From NCBI GenBank assembly GCA_903813345.2, contig CAIIXF020000391.1, positions 1 to 64,000 on the forward strand: a DNA stretch of 64,000 nt, written 5' to 3'. The notes beneath the pieces were generated by a model. That model made no database searches and had not been told where the DNA came from. It worked only from the letters and a program-made list of their open reading frames with translations. Each line of letters starts with the position of its first letter. Positions within the stretch are counted from its first letter, which is position 1. Origin of the DNA: Owenia fusiformis (lineage: Eukaryota > Annelida > Polychaeta > Sabellida > Oweniidae). Both the position numbers and the translations under genes were made by a program. Shown here piece after piece: positions 63,401 to 64,000 of the stretch.

Positions 63401-64000
63401 CACACAATTATTTCAGACAGTCATAGAATAACAATTTGATGATCGATGCCATAAATAATATATCGTTCTACTGTTTTAGAAGACCTTGCTGTACATTTAT
63501 AGATTCTATACCCCTAGGCAATTTGAACTTAATGTTGACGTTCTACATGTATTTTTTGTGTCGTCGAATTTTGCATGTCAAAATGTTACATTATTAGGTC
63601 CATCATGATGGCTACTGGAGCGAAGTAAACAAGGCATGTAAACATGGTTTCAACTGCGGGTAGCTGAGTGCTTATTATGGTTAAAATAGACAACACATTT
63701 TGAAACGTTGGAAGTACTAACATGCCATGAAAATGGACATCTAACCAGGAAATCTGTTTGGGATTTTACTGGCGCTACAGATGTATAAACTACCAATAAT
63801 CCCAAATTACCAAAATTACCAAACTTTCAATTTCCGTCAAAACATAATAACAAAATACAACCCTATGTTTACAATAACAAGTTGAAAAAACAATCGAACC
63901 ACAATCATAACTATACGCTAAATTCTAAATAAAAAAGGAAAGATTTCATACCTTTTTGTTTTACAGCATTGTTAATCCGAATTTCGCCAATATTTGCATC
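60462..64000. other. Non-coding stretch to the window end
   Basis: About 3.5 kb of AT-rich sequence without a supportable gene or RNA. A small AAATTACC tandem motif occurs near 63800-63825. Confidence 0.4.

Overview
The window is animal nuclear DNA, probably from a marine invertebrate. It is AT-rich by eye, the genes have GT-AG introns, and it carries Tc1/mariner and Mutator-like element relics. There is no bacterial or viral gene organisation. The exact species cannot be told. The two genes, a secreted phospholipase A2 and an LRR-Ig receptor, fit many bilaterians.

Left end (64-2214, minus strand): a three-exon gene, which I assembled by reading splice sites, encodes a 270-residue secreted phospholipase A2-like protein. 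Exon 1 (2214-2164) encodes the signal peptide. Exon 2 (1573-1236) encodes an acidic propeptide, a Lys-Arg site and the calcium-loop half of the enzyme. Exon 3 (487-64) encodes the His-Asp catalytic helix, the second helix and an unusual basic tail of cysteine repeats. This gene is the most unusual coding find.

Middle (about 2.3-50.6 kb): no gene is convincingly supported, only one weak exon candidate (14897-15003, plus strand). It holds decayed transposons: two roughly 1-kb Tc1/mariner elements with recognisable broken transposases (23615-24647, 40154-41146), two shorter non-autonomous elements with TA targets (27110-27657, 17358-17738), and a Mutator-like MITE with a perfect 9-bp target duplication (11150-11454). 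It also holds two copies of a C-tract element with 5-bp target duplications (the second at 50647-50861), three copies of an 80-90 bp mini-element, a 36-bp minisatellite, a GAA/GAG polypurine tract and several small tandem duplications. This stretch may be a gene desert or long introns of a neighbouring gene.

Right end: an intronless coding sequence on the minus strand (51173-52957) encodes a 594-residue single-pass LRR-Ig membrane protein with a proline-rich cytoplasmic tail. A 3' splice site 54 bases before its ATG suggests a 5'-UTR intron. The remaining 11 kb to the window end is upstream non-coding sequence. The two genes are unrelated in function and lie on the same strand about 49 kb apart; nothing suggests that they work together.
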